Shown here: one piece after another, positions 38,293 to 46,696 of the stretch
Position numbering within the stretch: position 1 is the stretch's first letter
How the letters are laid out: every line of letters starts with the position of its first letter
NCBI RefSeq assembly: GCF_018860745.1
Contig: NZ_JAHKPY010000004.1
Coordinates: 1,009-65,008, forward strand
DNA from: Zobellia uliginosa
Lineage (GTDB): Bacteria > Bacteroidota > Bacteroidia > Flavobacteriales > Flavobacteriaceae
DNA length: 64,000 bases
Direction of reading: 5' to 3'
Translations under genes and position numbers: made by a program
The notes under the pieces: model-generated
Databases searched by the model: none
What the model was told of the DNA's origin: nothing
What the model saw: only the letters and a program-made list of their open reading frames with translations

Positions 38293-38913
38293 ATGGATTT
38301 TTCTTCTAAACTTCTCGAAAATGCCGTTTATGAAATGTCGCAATTGCCGGGAATAGGTAAACGCACGGCACTTCGCTTGGTACTCCATTTGCTTAAGCAA
38401 CCTACGGAACAAACAGAAAGACTTTCTGGTGCACTTTTAAATTTGCGCAGTGAAATAAAATTTTGCGAAAATTGTCATAATATTTCAGATGTGGCCTTAT
38501 GCGAAATTTGTGCCAACCCTAAGCGAGACAGAAGTTTGGTCTGTGTGGTTGAGGATATTCGTGATGTAATGGCAATAGAAAATACGAGCCAATATAAAGG
38601 GTTGTACCATGTTTTAGGAGGAAAAATATCACCCATGGAAGGTGTTGGTCCGCAAGATTTAACCATTAATTCTTTAGTTGATAAAGCCAAAAAAGGAGAG
38701 GTCAAGGAGTTTATTTTTGCGTTGAGTTCTACAATGGAGGGTGATACCACAAATTTTTATATTTATAAGCAATTAAACGGTCTAGACATAAATACCTCTA
38801 CTATAGCTAGGGGGATAGCAGTTGGTGATGAATTGGAATATGCCGATGAGGTAACACTGGGACGGAGTATTTTAAACCGAATTCCATTTGAAGGTTCGCT
38901 GAAAGCGAATTAA
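38293..38913 (+). CDS. recR: Recombination mediator protein RecR
   Basis: Acts with RecF/RecO to load RecA at gapped DNA. 206 aa from the ATG at 38293 ([20 protein letters not shown]), the canonical RecR start; the longer frame from 38221 is basic noise. Landmarks: N-terminal HhH ([17 protein letters not shown]), a C4 zinc finger ([16 protein letters not shown], about 58-73) and the Toprim domain ([14 protein letters not shown] to [14 protein letters not shown]-like segment, about 80-190). Complete. Confidence 0.96.
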   Translation: MDFSSKLLENAVYEMSQLPGIGKRTALRLVLHLLKQPTEQTERLSGALLNLRSEIKFCENCHNISDVALCEICANPKRDRSLVCVVEDIRDVMAIENTSQYKGLYHVLGGKISPMEGVGPQDLTINSLVDKAKKGEVKEFIFALSSTMEGDTTNFYIYKQLNGLDINTSTIARGIAVGDELEYADEVTLGRSILNRIPFEGSLKAN

Positions 38914-38950
38914 AAATGTGATAAGTTTAACTGATGGGTGTTTTTTTTGG

Positions 38951-38958
38951 TATTTTTG
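38951..38958 (+). promoter_or_regulatory. Bacteroidota -7 box (TATTTTTG) for the E2 gene
   Basis: Exact TAnnTTTG match 37 bp upstream of the ATG at 38996. Confidence 0.5.
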
Positions 38959-38995
38959 CGACAAAATTAGAGTAAAAGCAGTCTAAAATAAGAAT

Positions 38996-40348
38996 ATGTC
39001 AAAGTTTGAACTGAAATTACCGAGGATGGGAGAGAGTGTTGCAGAGGCAACGCTAACTACTTGGTTGAAAGAAGTTGGTGATACTATTGAGTTGGATGAA
39101 CCTATTTTTGAAATAGCTACCGATAAAGTAGATTCAGAGGTTCCAAGTGAAGTTGAGGGTGTTTTGGTAGAAAAACTTTTTGATGTAGATGATGTGATCA
39201 AAGTGGGTGATACCGTGGCGATTATTGAAACGGAACAATCTGTTGAGACGGTTCAATCCGCAGCAATGGCCGCACCTAGTGAGGAAGAGAAATCTGCAGC
39301 CCTGGTAGAGGAAACCGTAAAGGTGGCAAAGGAAACGGTTAGTGCTCCTGTGCATCAGGTTCAAAAAACTACTTCCGATAGATTTTATTCGCCTCTGGTA
39401 AAGAATATTGCTAAACAAGAAGGGATTTCTGTTGCAGAGTTAGATACGATTCAAGGAACGGGAAATGAAGGTCGTGTTACTAAAAATGACATTCTTGCTT
39501 ATTTAGAAAATGACAAACCTAAAAATACTGAACAGCCCATTGTAAAAGAAGCTGCTCCAGCGGTCGTAACGGCTCCCGTTACAAATAATAAACCTATAAA
39601 GAGTAATGAAGCCAATGGATCCGGTACAAGTACAACTGCGGACGGCGAGGTAGTTCCCATGAGTAGAATGGGTAAATTAATTGCCAAGCACATGGTAGAT
39701 AGTGTTTCTACTTCTGCACATGTTCAGAGTTTTATAGAGGTAGATGTTACTAAAATCGTTAATTGGAGAAATAAGGTAAAGAACGTTTTTGAAAAAAGAG
39801 AAGGCGAGAAGTTGACATTTACTCCCATCTTTATGGAGGCTGTTGCAAAGGCACTTAAGAAGTATCCTTTAATGAATATCTCATTGGTAGGTGATAAGGT
39901 TATAAAGAAGAAGAATATTAATATTGGAATGGCCGCCGCCTTGCCGGACGGAAATCTTATAGTTCCAGTAATTAAGAATGCAGACCAATTGAATTTGGTA
40001 GGTATGGCCAAAGTGATAAACGACTTGGCATCTAGGGCTAGAGAGAATAAATTAAAACCGGACGAAGTTCAAGATGGTACTTATACAGTTACTAATGTAG
40101 GTACTTTTGGCAGTGTTTTTGGCACACCAATAATAAATCAGCCGCAAGTAGGTATTTTAGCGTTGGGAGCTATCCGAAAGATACCTTCGGTTATTGAGAC
40201 TCCGGAAGGAGATTTTATTGGGATAAGAAGTAAAATGTATCTGTCTCATAGTTATGACCATAGGGTTGTGAACGGTGCTTTGGGTAGTATGTTCGCTAAA
40301 GCGGTGGCAGATTATTTGGAAGCTTGGGATGTAGATAGAGAGGTTTAG
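38996..40348 (+). CDS. 2-oxo acid dehydrogenase E2 (dihydrolipoyl acyltransferase)
   Basis: E2 core of a 2-oxoacid dehydrogenase complex, transferring acyl groups from lipoyl to CoA. 450 aa: lipoyl domain 1-77 with the lipoylation site Lys44 (IATDKVDSEVPS), an Ala/Pro/Glu-rich linker, an E3/E1-binding domain (about 130-170; SPLVKNIAKQEGISVAELD, GNEGRVTKNDI), a second linker and the catalytic domain (about 215-450). The active-site histidine is His422 in YDHRVVNGALGSMF; the usual HRxxDG has Asn in place of Asp. The branched-chain type is likely from the sequence pattern. E1 and E3 genes are not in the window. Confidence 0.93.
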   Translation: MSKFELKLPRMGESVAEATLTTWLKEVGDTIELDEPIFEIATDKVDSEVPSEVEGVLVEKLFDVDDVIKVGDTVAIIETEQSVETVQSAAMAAPSEEEKSAALVEETVKVAKETVSAPVHQVQKTTSDRFYSPLVKNIAKQEGISVAELDTIQGTGNEGRVTKNDILAYLENDKPKNTEQPIVKEAAPAVVTAPVTNNKPIKSNEANGSGTSTTADGEVVPMSRMGKLIAKHMVDSVSTSAHVQSFIEVDVTKIVNWRNKVKNVFEKREGEKLTFTPIFMEAVAKALKKYPLMNISLVGDKVIKKKNINIGMAAALPDGNLIVPVIKNADQLNLVGMAKVINDLASRARENKLKPDEVQDGTYTVTNVGTFGSVFGTPIINQPQVGILALGAIRKIPSVIETPEGDFIGIRSKMYLSHSYDHRVVNGALGSMFAKAVADYLEAWDVDREV

Positions 40349-40511
40349 GGATTGTGACTTTTTCCTATTTGTTGAAATATTCGCTTAAAAAAAAGAGTTT
40401 TTTTTAAAATCTGTGAATAATTTCGGTTTTTTACCAGCCTTTTGCTTTTAGTAGATTAATAATCTTATTTTCATGCGATAGACTAGTAATCATCAGGCTT
40501 TCCAAACCAAA

Positions 40512-41789
40512 ATGCCAAACAGAAATTTTACAGCACGATTAAGTCGAATGCTACGTGTATTCTGCTTTGTTTTGTCCATTACGCCTATCTTTACCAATGC
40601 TCAAGAAGAGAGTGATGGCGAAGAGGCAAAAGCTCCTCTAAAATTATATATAGATTGTAACTGCGAAAAGAATTATCTACGGCAGGAAATTACATATGTC
40701 AATCACGTTCGTGATCAAGCGCAATCCAATATTAAACTATTTATTTATGACATTGCCAATGGAAGCGGTGGGCGTACATATATGTTGGAGTTTGAAGGTG
40801 TTGAGGATTACAAAGATATACTAGGTAAGCTTACTTATGACAGTACCGCAAGCATGACTGATGATGAGGTACGGAAGGGACTTCTCAAAAAAGTACAGTC
40901 AGGATTACTTCAGTATGTTCTGGAATCGGATTTGGCGGAAAATATTACTTACACAGTTAACAAAGATGGACTGGCCGAGATTCAAGAAGTTGATTTTAGA
41001 GATCCTTGGAACAATTGGATTTTTGAAGTGTACGGAGAAGCCAAACTAAAAAGGGAATCCAGTCGGAAGGAGTTTGAGTACGAATTAGGTTTTCAAAGTG
41101 ATCATGTAACGGAAAAAATAAGAATCCGTACGGATGTAGAGCTTAATCAAGCAAATAAGGAGTTCGTTAGGGACGAGGAAACTTTTACCAGTGAGCGCTT
41201 CAGGTATTCTGCTGATGCCAGTATTGTAGCTAGCTTATCCGATCATTGGTCTGCTGGCGTTTTTGGTGGGATGCAACATAATACATTTACAAATCTAGAT
41301 TTTAGGTACTACGCTAGGCCAGCTATCGAGTATAATATTTATCCTTATAAAGAAGTGCTTCGCAGAGAAATCGTATTCGCTTACAAAATAGGCTACTTTC
41401 ATAACGATTATATAGAGCAAACCGTTTTTTTAAAGGAGGCGGAAGGTATTTTTAGTCATTCCCTAGATGTGCAGGTAAGATACCGTCAACCTTGGGGCAA
41501 TATTTACGCCCGTTTAATCGGGTCTACTTTTTTGAATGATTTTACCAAGAATAGAATTCAATTGAACGGTAGTTTTTCTATACGTCTTTTAAAAGGGCTT
41601 GCTGCCCGGTTTTCAGGAAGGTTTGAGCTTATACGAGATCAAATTAATTTACCTGGTGGTGACGCTTCATTAGAAGATGTACTATTACAACAAAAGCAGA
41701 TTGCAACAGACTTTGAGACCAGCCTGAGCGTAGGTCTTAGTTACACTTTTGGTTCTGCTTTTAATAATGTTATAAATACTAGATTGTAA
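40512..41789 (+). CDS. Outer-membrane beta-barrel protein, DUF481-like
   Basis: A 425-aa exported protein with signal peptide (about 1-30, ending TNAQ). The N-terminal soluble part (about 35-160) begins LYIDCNCEKNYLRQEITY and reads as a small alpha/beta domain with an unusual C-x-C pair. The C-terminal two thirds has repeated amphipathic beta strands, with aromatic ends typical of outer-membrane barrels, ending SYTFGSAFNNVINTRL. A catalytic or transport role cannot be inferred. Monocistronic, between the E2 and exonuclease genes. Confidence 0.8.
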   Translation: MPNRNFTARLSRMLRVFCFVLSITPIFTNAQEESDGEEAKAPLKLYIDCNCEKNYLRQEITYVNHVRDQAQSNIKLFIYDIANGSGGRTYMLEFEGVEDYKDILGKLTYDSTASMTDDEVRKGLLKKVQSGLLQYVLESDLAENITYTVNKDGLAEIQEVDFRDPWNNWIFEVYGEAKLKRESSRKEFEYELGFQSDHVTEKIRIRTDVELNQANKEFVRDEETFTSERFRYSADASIVASLSDHWSAGVFGGMQHNTFTNLDFRYYARPAIEYNIYPYKEVLRREIVFAYKIGYFHNDYIEQTVFLKEAEGIFSHSLDVQVRYRQPWGNIYARLIGSTFLNDFTKNRIQLNGSFSIRLLKGLAARFSGRFELIRDQINLPGGDASLEDVLLQQKQIATDFETSLSVGLSYTFGSAFNNVINTRL

Positions 41790-41845
41790 GGTGTTATGTT
41801 CGTTAAGAAATGTAAGGATATGTTTTATTGATGCCTGTTAAAGAT

Positions 41846-41853
41846 TATCTTTG
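41846..41853 (+). promoter_or_regulatory. Bacteroidota -7 box (TATCTTTG)
   Basis: Exact TAnnTTTG match 19 bp upstream of the exonuclease ATG at 41873. It probably drives the exonuclease-FAH-Hpt-cinA run. Confidence 0.5.
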
Positions 41854-41872
41854 TTAAAAAATTGCACAAAAG

Positions 41873-42649
41873 ATGGAGCTTAACCTCACACGTCCCATTT
41901 GTTTTTTTGATTTGGAAACTACGGGTACGAACGTAGCCAAAGACCGAATTGTAGAGATATCTGTTTTAAAAGTTTATCCCAACGGGAATAAAGAAAGTAA
42001 AACCTGGCTGGTGAATCCAGAAATGGAAATACCTAAAGAGGTGATTGCCATACATGGTATTTCCAATGAAAAAGTGGCCAATGAGCCTACTTTTAAAGAT
42101 CTTTCCAGAACCATTTACGCAATGATAAAGGATTGTGATTTAGGTGGTTTTAATTCTGATCGTTTTGATATACCTCTATTGGCCGAAGAAATGTTACGGG
42201 CAGAATTGGATTTTGATATGAAGAGTATGGTTTCCATAGATGTGCAAACTATTTTTCATAAAATGGAAAAACGTACGTTGGCCGCCGCATACAAGTTCTA
42301 TTGCCAAAAGGACCTTACGGATGCCCATAGCGCAGAAGCGGATACCCTGGCTACCTATGAAGTGTTGTTATCTCAATTGGATAGATATCCAGACCTTGAG
42401 AACAATGTGAAAAAATTAGCTGAATTTTCTACACACCGTCAGTTTGCGGATTTTGCGGGTTTTCTAGGTTATGATAAGGATGGGGCCGAGGTTTTTGCAT
42501 TTGGCAAACATAAAGGTAGAAAAGTATTGGATGTACTTGATAAAGAACCCGGCTACTTCGGGTGGATATTAAATGCCGATTTTCCCCTGTATACAAAAAA
42601 GGTATTGACACAAGTTAAATTGAGTCAGCTCAACAATAAGTTAGGTTAG
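41873..42649 (+). CDS. DnaQ-type 3'-5' exonuclease with DUF3820-like tail
   Basis: A 258-aa DEDDh exonuclease. Motif ExoI: Asp13 and Glu15 (FFDLETTG). ExoII: GGFNSDRFDIPLLAEE. ExoIII: DAHSAEADTLATYEVL with the His and Asp. The C-terminal extension (about 195-258; FAFGKHKGRKVLDV, EPGYFGWILNADFP) matches the DUF3820 or 'quorum-sensing-regulated virulence factor' motif often fused to such exonucleases. Not the replicative epsilon subunit by length and fusion. First gene of a four-gene forward run. Confidence 0.93.
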   Translation: MELNLTRPICFFDLETTGTNVAKDRIVEISVLKVYPNGNKESKTWLVNPEMEIPKEVIAIHGISNEKVANEPTFKDLSRTIYAMIKDCDLGGFNSDRFDIPLLAEEMLRAELDFDMKSMVSIDVQTIFHKMEKRTLAAAYKFYCQKDLTDAHSAEADTLATYEVLLSQLDRYPDLENNVKKLAEFSTHRQFADFAGFLGYDKDGAEVFAFGKHKGRKVLDVLDKEPGYFGWILNADFPLYTKKVLTQVKLSQLNNKLG

Positions 42650-42669
42650 GGAATTCTAAAAATGTTTAG

Positions 42670-43281
42670 ATGAAAATTATCTGTATCGGTAGAAATTATA
42701 CGGAGCATATAGAGGAATTATCCAATGAAAGGCCAGACGAACCTGTGGTTTTTATTAAACCGGACTCTGCAATTTTACCAAAAGAACAAGATTTCTATAT
42801 CCCTGAGTTTTCGAACGACGTGCACTATGAAGTTGAGGTGCTTGTGAAAATAAAAAAAGTAGGGAAGCATATTAGCGAAAAATTTGCTCATAATTATTAT
42901 GATGAAGTTGGTTTGGGCATAGATTTTACTGCCAGGGATTTACAATCAAAGCTAAAAGAAAAAGGTTTGCCTTGGGAAAAAGCAAAGGGTTTTGATGGTG
43001 CTGCGGTCATTGGAGAGTGGCTTCCCAAAACAAATTTTGAAAATTTAAACAACATGGAATTCTCTTTGTTGAAGAATGATAAAGAAGTGCAAAAGGGCAA
43101 TACTAGTCTCATGCTGTGGAAGATAGATGAACTGGTCTCTTATGTGTCTCAATTTTTTATGTTAAAAAAAGGGGATGTAATTTTTACGGGAACACCAGCA
43201 GGTGTTGGTAGAATTGAAGCAAATGACTACCTTTCAGGTGTTCTGGGGGGACGCGAACTTTTTCACTTAAAAGTAAAATAA
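42670..43281 (+). CDS. Fumarylacetoacetate hydrolase (FAH) family protein
   Basis: A 203-aa metal-dependent FAH-fold enzyme; members hydrolyse or decarboxylate acylpyruvates and related 2-oxo acids. N-terminal KIICIGRNYTEHIEEL, substrate loop EPVVFIKPDSAIL, acidic metal ligands in HYEVEVLVKI, Asp in GIDFTARDLQ and the C-terminal FTGTPAGVGRIEAND are all in place. The substrate is not predictable; short FAH-family members include oxaloacetate decarboxylases or acylpyruvases. Its stop codon overlaps the Hpt start. Confidence 0.92.
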   Translation: MKIICIGRNYTEHIEELSNERPDEPVVFIKPDSAILPKEQDFYIPEFSNDVHYEVEVLVKIKKVGKHISEKFAHNYYDEVGLGIDFTARDLQSKLKEKGLPWEKAKGFDGAAVIGEWLPKTNFENLNNMEFSLLKNDKEVQKGNTSLMLWKIDELVSYVSQFFMLKKGDVIFTGTPAGVGRIEANDYLSGVLGGRELFHLKVK

Positions 43282-43619
43282 TGATTTACAATCTTGATAA
43301 AATCAATGAGATGGCCGAAGGAGATGAAGATTTCATCAACTCCGTTATCTCTGTATTTTTAGAAGAAGTGCCTCAGGATTTAGAAGATCTTGAAATTGCG
43401 CTAAATGAACAAAACCACGATCAGGTGTACAAATTGGCTCATAAAATTAAGCCAAATGTAGATTTGCTAGGTATGGAGCAGACTCGTGCAGCGGCCCTGC
43501 AAATAGAAACGCTGGGAAAGGCGGAAGCCAATATGTCCGAGATACAGGTAGTTTTTCCAATGTTAAAAAAAGATATACACCAAGTGGTATCTGAGCTTAA
43601 AAAAGATTTTAATATCTAA
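43281..43619 (+). CDS. Histidine phosphotransfer (Hpt) domain protein
   Basis: 112-aa single Hpt domain, expected to shuttle phosphoryl groups between hybrid kinases and response regulators. The phospho-accepting residue is His54 in KLAHKIKPN, within a four-helix pattern. No histidine kinase or response-regulator gene is present nearby, so it is an orphan. Start and stop codons overlap those of the FAH and cinA genes (1 bp each), indicating translational coupling. Confidence 0.9.
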   Translation: MIYNLDKINEMAEGDEDFINSVISVFLEEVPQDLEDLEIALNEQNHDQVYKLAHKIKPNVDLLGMEQTRAAALQIETLGKAEANMSEIQVVFPMLKKDIHQVVSELKKDFNI

Positions 43620-44869
43620 TGCTTGCCGAAATCATTACTATTGGTGACGAGATTTTAATAGGTCAGATTGTTGATACCAATTCCGTCTTCATTTCCAAAG
43701 AACTTAATAAAATTGGAGTATCTGTATATCAGATTACTTCAATACAGGATGATAAGGAGCATATTCTTCAAGCTTTGGCAGATGCCAGGAAAAGAGTGCA
43801 AGTTGTTATTATAACGGGTGGTCTTGGTCCTACGAAGGATGACATTACAAAACATACACTGTGTGAGTTTTTTAATGATTCTCTGGTAGAAGACAAAAGT
43901 GTTCTTGCCCATGTAGAGGAACTTTTTAAAAAGTATATTACCAGCACACCTATATCGGATATTAATAGAAAGCAAGCTTTAGTTCCTTCTAAGGCCACGG
44001 TTTTGCCTAATGCCTTCGGAACGGCACCTGGTATGTGGATACAGGAAGATGGAGTAGCATTTGTTTCTTTACCCGGAGTGCCATATGAAATGAAGAATCT
44101 GATTACGGATAAGGTTATTCCAAAAATCATTTCAGATTTCAAACGCCCGTATATTTTACACAAAACAGTAGTTACTTACGGTTTAGGAGAAAGTGCTATT
44201 GCCGATAAAATCGAAGATTGGGAAAATAACTTGCCTGAATTCATAAAACTGGCGTACCTACCTAATTTAGGTAAGGTAAGATTACGTTTGAGTGCCAAGG
44301 GACCTGATATGCAAATCCTGGAAAATGCAGTAGAGGAAGAGATTAAAAAGTTAATCCCTCTAATAGGTAACATTATGTACGGCACAGAAGATGAGGAAAC
44401 CTTAGAGCAAGTTGTTGCCAAGTTATTAACCAAAAAAGGTCTGACTTTGGCAACGGCAGAAAGTTTTACCGGAGGTAAGATAGCAGAGCAATTAACGGCA
44501 ATACCAGGAGCTTCGGCCTATTTTAAAGGCAGTGTAGTGAGTTATGCTACGGAAGCCAAGATAGATGTACTAAAAGTATCTAAAGAATTAGTGACAGCCT
44601 ATTCCGTTGTAAGCGAAGAGGTAGCTAGTGAGATGGCTAAAAATGTAAAGCAATTATTCAAAACCGATTATGCAATAGCTACAACAGGTAATGCGGGGCC
44701 CACAAAAGGGGACTCGGACGCGGAGATTGGAACGGTGTTCATAGCTATTGCATCTCCAACGGGAGTTCATGCCCAAGAATTCACTATGGGCAACCATAGA
44801 GAGCGCATTGTAGAGAAGTCTGTAAACAAGGCTTTGGAGCTGTTGCAAAAAGAAATTTCAAAAATCTGA
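43619..44869 (+). CDS. cinA: CinA family protein (NMN deamidase / competence-damage inducible)
   Basis: A 416-aa two-domain protein. The N-terminal MoCF-like domain (about 1-170; [27 protein letters not shown]) corresponds to ADP-ribose pyrophosphatase-like CinA activity. The C-terminal CinA (PncC) domain (about 255-416; [30 protein letters not shown]) corresponds to NMN deamidase, which recycles nicotinamide mononucleotide for NAD. The family is also linked to competence in some bacteria. Last gene of the exonuclease-FAH-Hpt-cinA run. Confidence 0.94.
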   Translation: MLAEIITIGDEILIGQIVDTNSVFISKELNKIGVSVYQITSIQDDKEHILQALADARKRVQVVIITGGLGPTKDDITKHTLCEFFNDSLVEDKSVLAHVEELFKKYITSTPISDINRKQALVPSKATVLPNAFGTAPGMWIQEDGVAFVSLPGVPYEMKNLITDKVIPKIISDFKRPYILHKTVVTYGLGESAIADKIEDWENNLPEFIKLAYLPNLGKVRLRLSAKGPDMQILENAVEEEIKKLIPLIGNIMYGTEDEETLEQVVAKLLTKKGLTLATAESFTGGKIAEQLTAIPGASAYFKGSVVSYATEAKIDVLKVSKELVTAYSVVSEEVASEMAKNVKQLFKTDYAIATTGNAGPTKGDSDAEIGTVFIAIASPTGVHAQEFTMGNHRERIVEKSVNKALELLQKEISKI

Positions 44870-44877
44870 AATATTGT

Positions 44878-44908
44878 TTTGTGCATCCATAAAAATGATA
44901 TAAATTTG
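44878..44908 (+). promoter_or_regulatory. Complete Bacteroidota promoter for the L28 operon
   Basis: TTTG (44878-44881) and TAAATTTG (44901-44908) with a 19-bp spacer match the -33/-7 consensus of the phylum. The start codon is 27 bp beyond the -7 box. Confidence 0.75.
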
Positions 44909-44935
44909 CACCCTGTTTAAAGAAAAATCAGCGCG

Positions 44936-45172
44936 ATGTCAAAAGTTTGTGAAATTACGGGAAAGAGAGCGATGTTTGGTAACAACGTATCGTTTTCTAT
45001 CAATAAGACCAGAAGAAGGTTCAATGTCAATCTTTCTAAAAAACGTTTTTATATTCCCGAAGAAGACCGTTGGGTAACCTTAAAGGTTTCTGCAAAGGCG
45101 TTGAAAATTATCAACAAAAAGGGTATTTCTGCTGTATTGAAAGATGCAAAAGCAGAAGGATTGGTAAAATAA
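44936..45172 (+). CDS. rpmB: 50S ribosomal protein L28
   Basis: 78 aa, large-subunit protein. It opens with KVCEITGKRAMFGNNVSFS, the family signature, and is rich in basic residues (INKTRRRFNVNLSKKRFY). First gene of a ribosomal operon with rpmG and a DUF4295 gene, a gene order common in Bacteroidota. Driven by the promoter at 44878-44908. Confidence 0.97.
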   Translation: MSKVCEITGKRAMFGNNVSFSINKTRRRFNVNLSKKRFYIPEEDRWVTLKVSAKALKIINKKGISAVLKDAKAEGLVK

Positions 45173-45183
45173 GCTAGAATACG

Positions 45184-45366
45184 ATGGCAAAGAAAGGAAA
45201 TAGAATACAAGTAATATTGGAATGTACCGAGCACAAAGAATCGGGACAACCAGGTACTTCAAGGTACATTACTACCAAAAACAAAAAGAACACTCCGGAA
45301 AGAATGGAGATTAAAAAGTTCAATCCTATTTTGAAGAGGATGACAATCCATAAGGAGATTAAATAA
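45184..45366 (+). CDS. rpmG: 50S ribosomal protein L33
   Basis: 60 aa. [20 protein letters not shown] and the [19 protein letters not shown] block are the L33 signature. It retains one cysteine and lacks the paired CxxC zinc ribbon, so this is the zinc-independent type. 11 bp after rpmB. Confidence 0.96.
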   Translation: MAKKGNRIQVILECTEHKESGQPGTSRYITTKNKKNTPERMEIKKFNPILKRMTIHKEIK

Positions 45367-45403
45367 GTTTTCGTCTTAACGAGAACATAAAAGCATATTA
45401 GTC

Positions 45404-45556
45404 ATGGCAAAGAAGACGGTAGCAAGTTTACAGACAAGTTCAAAAAGATTAACAAAGGCCATTAAAATGGTTAAATCACCAAAAAGTGGTTCCTACACTT
45501 TTGTTGAGTCAGTTATGACCCCAGAAGCGGTTAACGAATGGTTGTCTAAAAAGTAA
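45404..45556 (+). CDS. DUF4295 small protein
   Basis: A 50-aa very basic protein, translated here by hand: MAKKTVASLQTSSKRLTKAI followed by KMVKSPKSGSYTFVESVM and TPEAVNEWLSKK. It matches the short DUF4295 family, always placed after rpmG in Bacteroidota. Size, charge and position suggest a ribosome-associated protein (inference). Followed by a terminator that ends the operon. Confidence 0.93.
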   Translation: MAKKTVASLQTSSKRLTKAIKMVKSPKSGSYTFVESVMTPEAVNEWLSKK

Positions 45557-45576
45557 GATACTTTTACAGTATTACA

Positions 45577-45608
45577 AAGCCTCTTCATAAAGAAGGGGCT
45601 TTTTTTGT
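45577..45608 (+). terminator. Intrinsic terminator of the rpmB-rpmG-DUF4295 operon
   Basis: AAGCCTCTTC (45577-45586) pairs with GAAGGGGCTT, including one G-T pair, and a T-run follows. Confidence 0.85.
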
Positions 45609-45704
45609 TTGTTTAACTCAGAGTTAGGGAAGTAGAGTGTAAAGATGGAAGGAGTTAGGTTAACGGTAGTATCATTTTAAATAAAAAATTCCACCTTACT
45701 TTAT

Positions 45705-45712
45705 TATCTTTG
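45705..45712 (+). promoter_or_regulatory. Bacteroidota -7 box (TATCTTTG) for ftsY
   Basis: Exact TAnnTTTG match 22 bp before the ftsY ATG at 45735. Confidence 0.5.
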
Positions 45713-45734
45713 AGACTATTAATACAAAGAACAC

Positions 45735-46691
45735 ATGAGTTTATTCAAAAACATATTTTCTTCAAAGAAAAAAGAGAGCCTTGACAAAGGGCTGGAGAAA
45801 TCCAAATCTTCCTTTTTTTCTAAACTTAGTAAGGCAGTTGCCGGCAAGTCAAAAGTAGATGATGATGTTTTGGATAATCTAGAGGAAGTTCTTGTTTCTT
45901 CGGATGTTGGGGTAACAACTACATTAAAAATTATTGACCGTATAGAGGCCCGTGTTTCAAAGGACAAATATATGGGCACTGATGAGCTGAATGCAATTCT
46001 TCGCGAAGAAATTTCAGGTCTTCTTTCAGAAACCAACGTTGGTAATCAGACAGAATTTTCAGTACCACAAGACAAAAAACCATATGTAATTATGGTAGTA
46101 GGAGTTAATGGTGTTGGTAAAACTACTACCATTGGTAAATTGGCCTATCAGTTTAAAAAACAAGGTTACAAAGTGGTTTTAGGAGCGGCGGATACGTTCC
46201 GTGCTGCAGCTATAGATCAGTTGCAGGTTTGGGCAGATAGAGTAGATGTGCCTATAGTAAAACAGAGTATGGGTAGTGATCCTGCTTCCGTGGCTTTTGA
46301 TACGTTGAGTTCTGCGGTTAAGCAAGAGGCGGATGTGGTTATTATTGATACGGCAGGGCGTCTTCATAATAAGGTAAACTTAATGAACGAGTTGACCAAA
46401 GTGAAACGTGTAATGCAGAAAGTAGTTGATAGCACACCTCATGAGGTAATGTTGGTGCTTGACGGTTCTACCGGTCAAAATGCATTTGAGCAAGCAAAGG
46501 AATTTACAAAAGCTACAGAAGTTACTTCTCTAGCGGTTACTAAATTAGATGGTACTGCAAAAGGAGGAGTAGTAATAGGAATATCGGACCAATTTCAAAT
46601 TCCTGTAAAGTACATTGGCGTTGGTGAGGGCATAGAAGATTTGCAGGTATTTAATAAGCATGAATTTGTTGACTCGTTTTTTAACGTATAG
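45735..46691 (+). CDS. ftsY: Signal recognition particle receptor FtsY
   Basis: GTPase that docks the SRP-ribosome complex at the membrane. 318 aa, a short form: the acidic A domain of E. coli FtsY is reduced to a basic N-terminal tail. Helical N domain (about 15-95). The GTPase core has P-loop GVNGVGKTTT (123-132), DTFRAAAIDQLQVWADR, the DTAGRLHNK loop, TKLDGTAKGG and the closing GEGIEDLQVFN. All G-boxes intact. Directly after the ribosomal protein operon but separately promoted. Confidence 0.96.
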   Translation: MSLFKNIFSSKKKESLDKGLEKSKSSFFSKLSKAVAGKSKVDDDVLDNLEEVLVSSDVGVTTTLKIIDRIEARVSKDKYMGTDELNAILREEISGLLSETNVGNQTEFSVPQDKKPYVIMVVGVNGVGKTTTIGKLAYQFKKQGYKVVLGAADTFRAAAIDQLQVWADRVDVPIVKQSMGSDPASVAFDTLSSAVKQEADVVIIDTAGRLHNKVNLMNELTKVKRVMQKVVDSTPHEVMLVLDGSTGQNAFEQAKEFTKATEVTSLAVTKLDGTAKGGVVIGISDQFQIPVKYIGVGEGIEDLQVFNKHEFVDSFFNV

Positions 46692-46696
46692 CAGGT

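Noticed and set aside
36742-38412. Longer symporter ORF with a 59-residue basic N-terminal extension
   Set aside because: It overlaps the recR start and promoter; the ATG at 38235 begins at the first membrane helix as expected.
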